Shown here: piece by piece, positions 51,140 to 51,945 of the stretch
Position numbering within the stretch: position 1 is the first letter of the stretch
Layout of the letters: the number at the start of each line of letters is the position of its first letter
Assembly: GCA_946480595.1 (NCBI GenBank)
Contig: CAMLKC010000001.1
Span: 1-51,945 of the forward strand
DNA from: an uncultured Candidatus Saccharibacteria bacterium
GTDB taxonomy: Bacteria > Patescibacteria > Saccharimonadia > Saccharimonadales > CAMLKC01
Length of the DNA: 51,945 nt
Direction: 5' to 3'
Made by a program: the position numbers and the translations under genes
The notes under the pieces: model-generated
What the model was told of the DNA's origin: nothing
Seen by the model: the letters and a program-made list of their open reading frames with translations, nothing else
Database searches by the model: none

Positions 51140-51529
51140 ATGAACATCTACATCTCACATTGTGGCGGCGACTACGATTACAAAAATGAATTGTATAAGC
51201 CGATTAAAGAATCTAATCTCTCGAGAACACATCAGTTCTTTCTACCTCATGAACCGCAAAACGCCGATACCGATGCGATTACTGAGCTAAAACACACAGA
51301 TATACTAGTAGCTGAAGCATCCTACCCATCAACCGGCCAGGGCATTGAACTAGCCCAAGCAAAGGCTGCAGAAGTGCCCATCGTCTGCTTCTATAAAGCC
51401 GGCACTAAAACATCGAGTTCACTGCGTTTCGTGACAGATAAAATAATTGAGTACACTGACATGCCCGATCTATTCGTAAAACTTCGGACCGAGCTTGATA
51501 AACCTGCCAAACATAAAGTAACCCTATGA
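51140..51529 (+). CDS. Nucleoside 2-deoxyribosyltransferase-like protein
   Basis: A 129-residue protein with a compact Rossmann-like fold: MNIYISHCGGDYDYKNELYK, HTDILVAEASYPSTGQGIEL and VPIVCFYKAGTKTSSSLRFV. The middle motif with its Glu (VAEAS, GIELAQAK) resembles the nucleoside 2-deoxyribosyltransferase and related nucleotide-binding families. TATAAT ends 7 nt before the ATG, so it is probably leaderless. The stop overlaps the HD gene by ATGA, suggesting shared nucleotide metabolism. Confidence 0.7.
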   Translation: MNIYISHCGGDYDYKNELYKPIKESNLSRTHQFFLPHEPQNADTDAITELKHTDILVAEASYPSTGQGIELAQAKAAEVPIVCFYKAGTKTSSSLRFVTDKIIEYTDMPDLFVKLRTELDKPAKHKVTL

Positions 51530-51945
51530 CCACTGCGCCAAAACCAGATATACAGAGAATCCTCGACCTACAAAAGCTACTCGTCACATTTGCTGGCGTT
51601 GACCGCAAGGTGTATATGCTGCCCGAAGCTCAGGTTCCTGAAAGCGACGTTGAACATACCTTTTCGCTTGCGATGTTGTGCTGGTTTTTGGCGCCGCAAT
51701 TTCCGCAGCTCGACTTAAGTAAGTTGCTGCAGTTATGCCTTGCGCATGACCTTGTGGAAGCGTACTGCGGCGACACATTCTCGTTTGATAGCCAGGCGGT
51801 TGCCGGTCAGCAGAAGCTCGAAGAGGATGCATTTGCCACTCTTAAACAAGACTGGCATGATTTTCCTGCGCTTATTGAGTCCATTGCAGAATATGAAGCC
51901 CGCGAAACACCCGAGGCAAAGTTTGTCGTGGCACTCGATAGGTTC
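51526..51945 (+). CDS. HD-domain hydrolase, N-terminal part (YfbR/5'-nucleotidase-like)
   Basis: An open frame of 140 residues that runs off the window. The metal-binding His and the HD pair appear in ESDVEHTFSLAMLCWFLA and LCLAHDLVEAYCGDTFSF. That is the layout of HD phosphohydrolases acting on deoxynucleoside monophosphates. It is translationally coupled (ATGA) to the preceding nucleoside-type enzyme. Confidence 0.8.
   Translation, partial: MTTAPKPDIQRILDLQKLLVTFAGVDRKVYMLPEAQVPESDVEHTFSLAMLCWFLAPQFPQLDLSKLLQLCLAHDLVEAYCGDTFSFDSQAVAGQQKLEEDAFATLKQDWHDFPALIESIAEYEARETPEAKFVVALDRF

Overview
The window is a gene-dense bacterial chromosome fragment of moderate G+C content. TGA is used as an ordinary stop, so the code is standard. 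The mix of compact gene-sized operons, very short intergenic gaps, short type IV pilin-like proteins, zinc-less DnaX and RecR, a ribosomal L1 with an N-terminal extension, and many promoters placed directly on the start codon suggests a Patescibacteria/CPR genome, most likely Candidatus Saccharibacteria. That placement is inference; there is no 16S gene here.

Layout. 1-7,230: the end of nusG, then a minus-strand block with an acetyltransferase, enolase and phosphoglycerate mutase, and an operon of membrane-anchored solute-binding protein, histidine kinase and receiver-only regulator. 6,700-15,300: the ribosomal genes rplK and rplA, separated by a SIMPL protein, a pilin, a NUDIX hydrolase, a candidate structured RNA, four small unknown genes and two CNNM/CorC-type membrane proteins. 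15,300-20,430: dTTP synthesis (thyA, dfrA, dcd, tmk), then rplJ-rplL behind an L10 leader. 20,430-24,500: an ilvB-ilvN-ridA-ilvA operon behind a leader peptide and attenuator terminator. 24,600-34,780: a pilin, dnaX, dnaB, a membrane glycosyltransferase-like protein, ybaB-recR-DHH phosphoesterase, cysS and another small unknown gene. 34,850-46,690: an AI-2E family transporter, YajQ, two ABC systems, an HxlR regulator, a two-component system, a GreA-like factor, a P-type cation ATPase and a zinc-ribbon protein. 46,738-46,812: tRNA-Gln(TTG).

Beyond the tRNA the window looks accessory. It begins with a reverse transcriptase preceded by two identical 98-bp repeats, each directly downstream of an extended -10 promoter and each able to fold. 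An HxlR regulator with two operator palindromes follows, then a small detoxification-like gene set (RibD-C reductase, VOC, SRPBCC), a deoxyribosyltransferase-like protein and a truncated HD-domain protein.

Two signals stand out as possibly undescribed. One is the RT locus with its duplicated structured RNA. The other is a set of small genes (10,915, 11,313 and 34,589, weakly 10,509) whose predicted mRNA 5' ends are complementary to a segment in or beside the hairpin at their own 3' ends. Several of these small genes are also rich in G/C-ending codons, unlike their neighbours.
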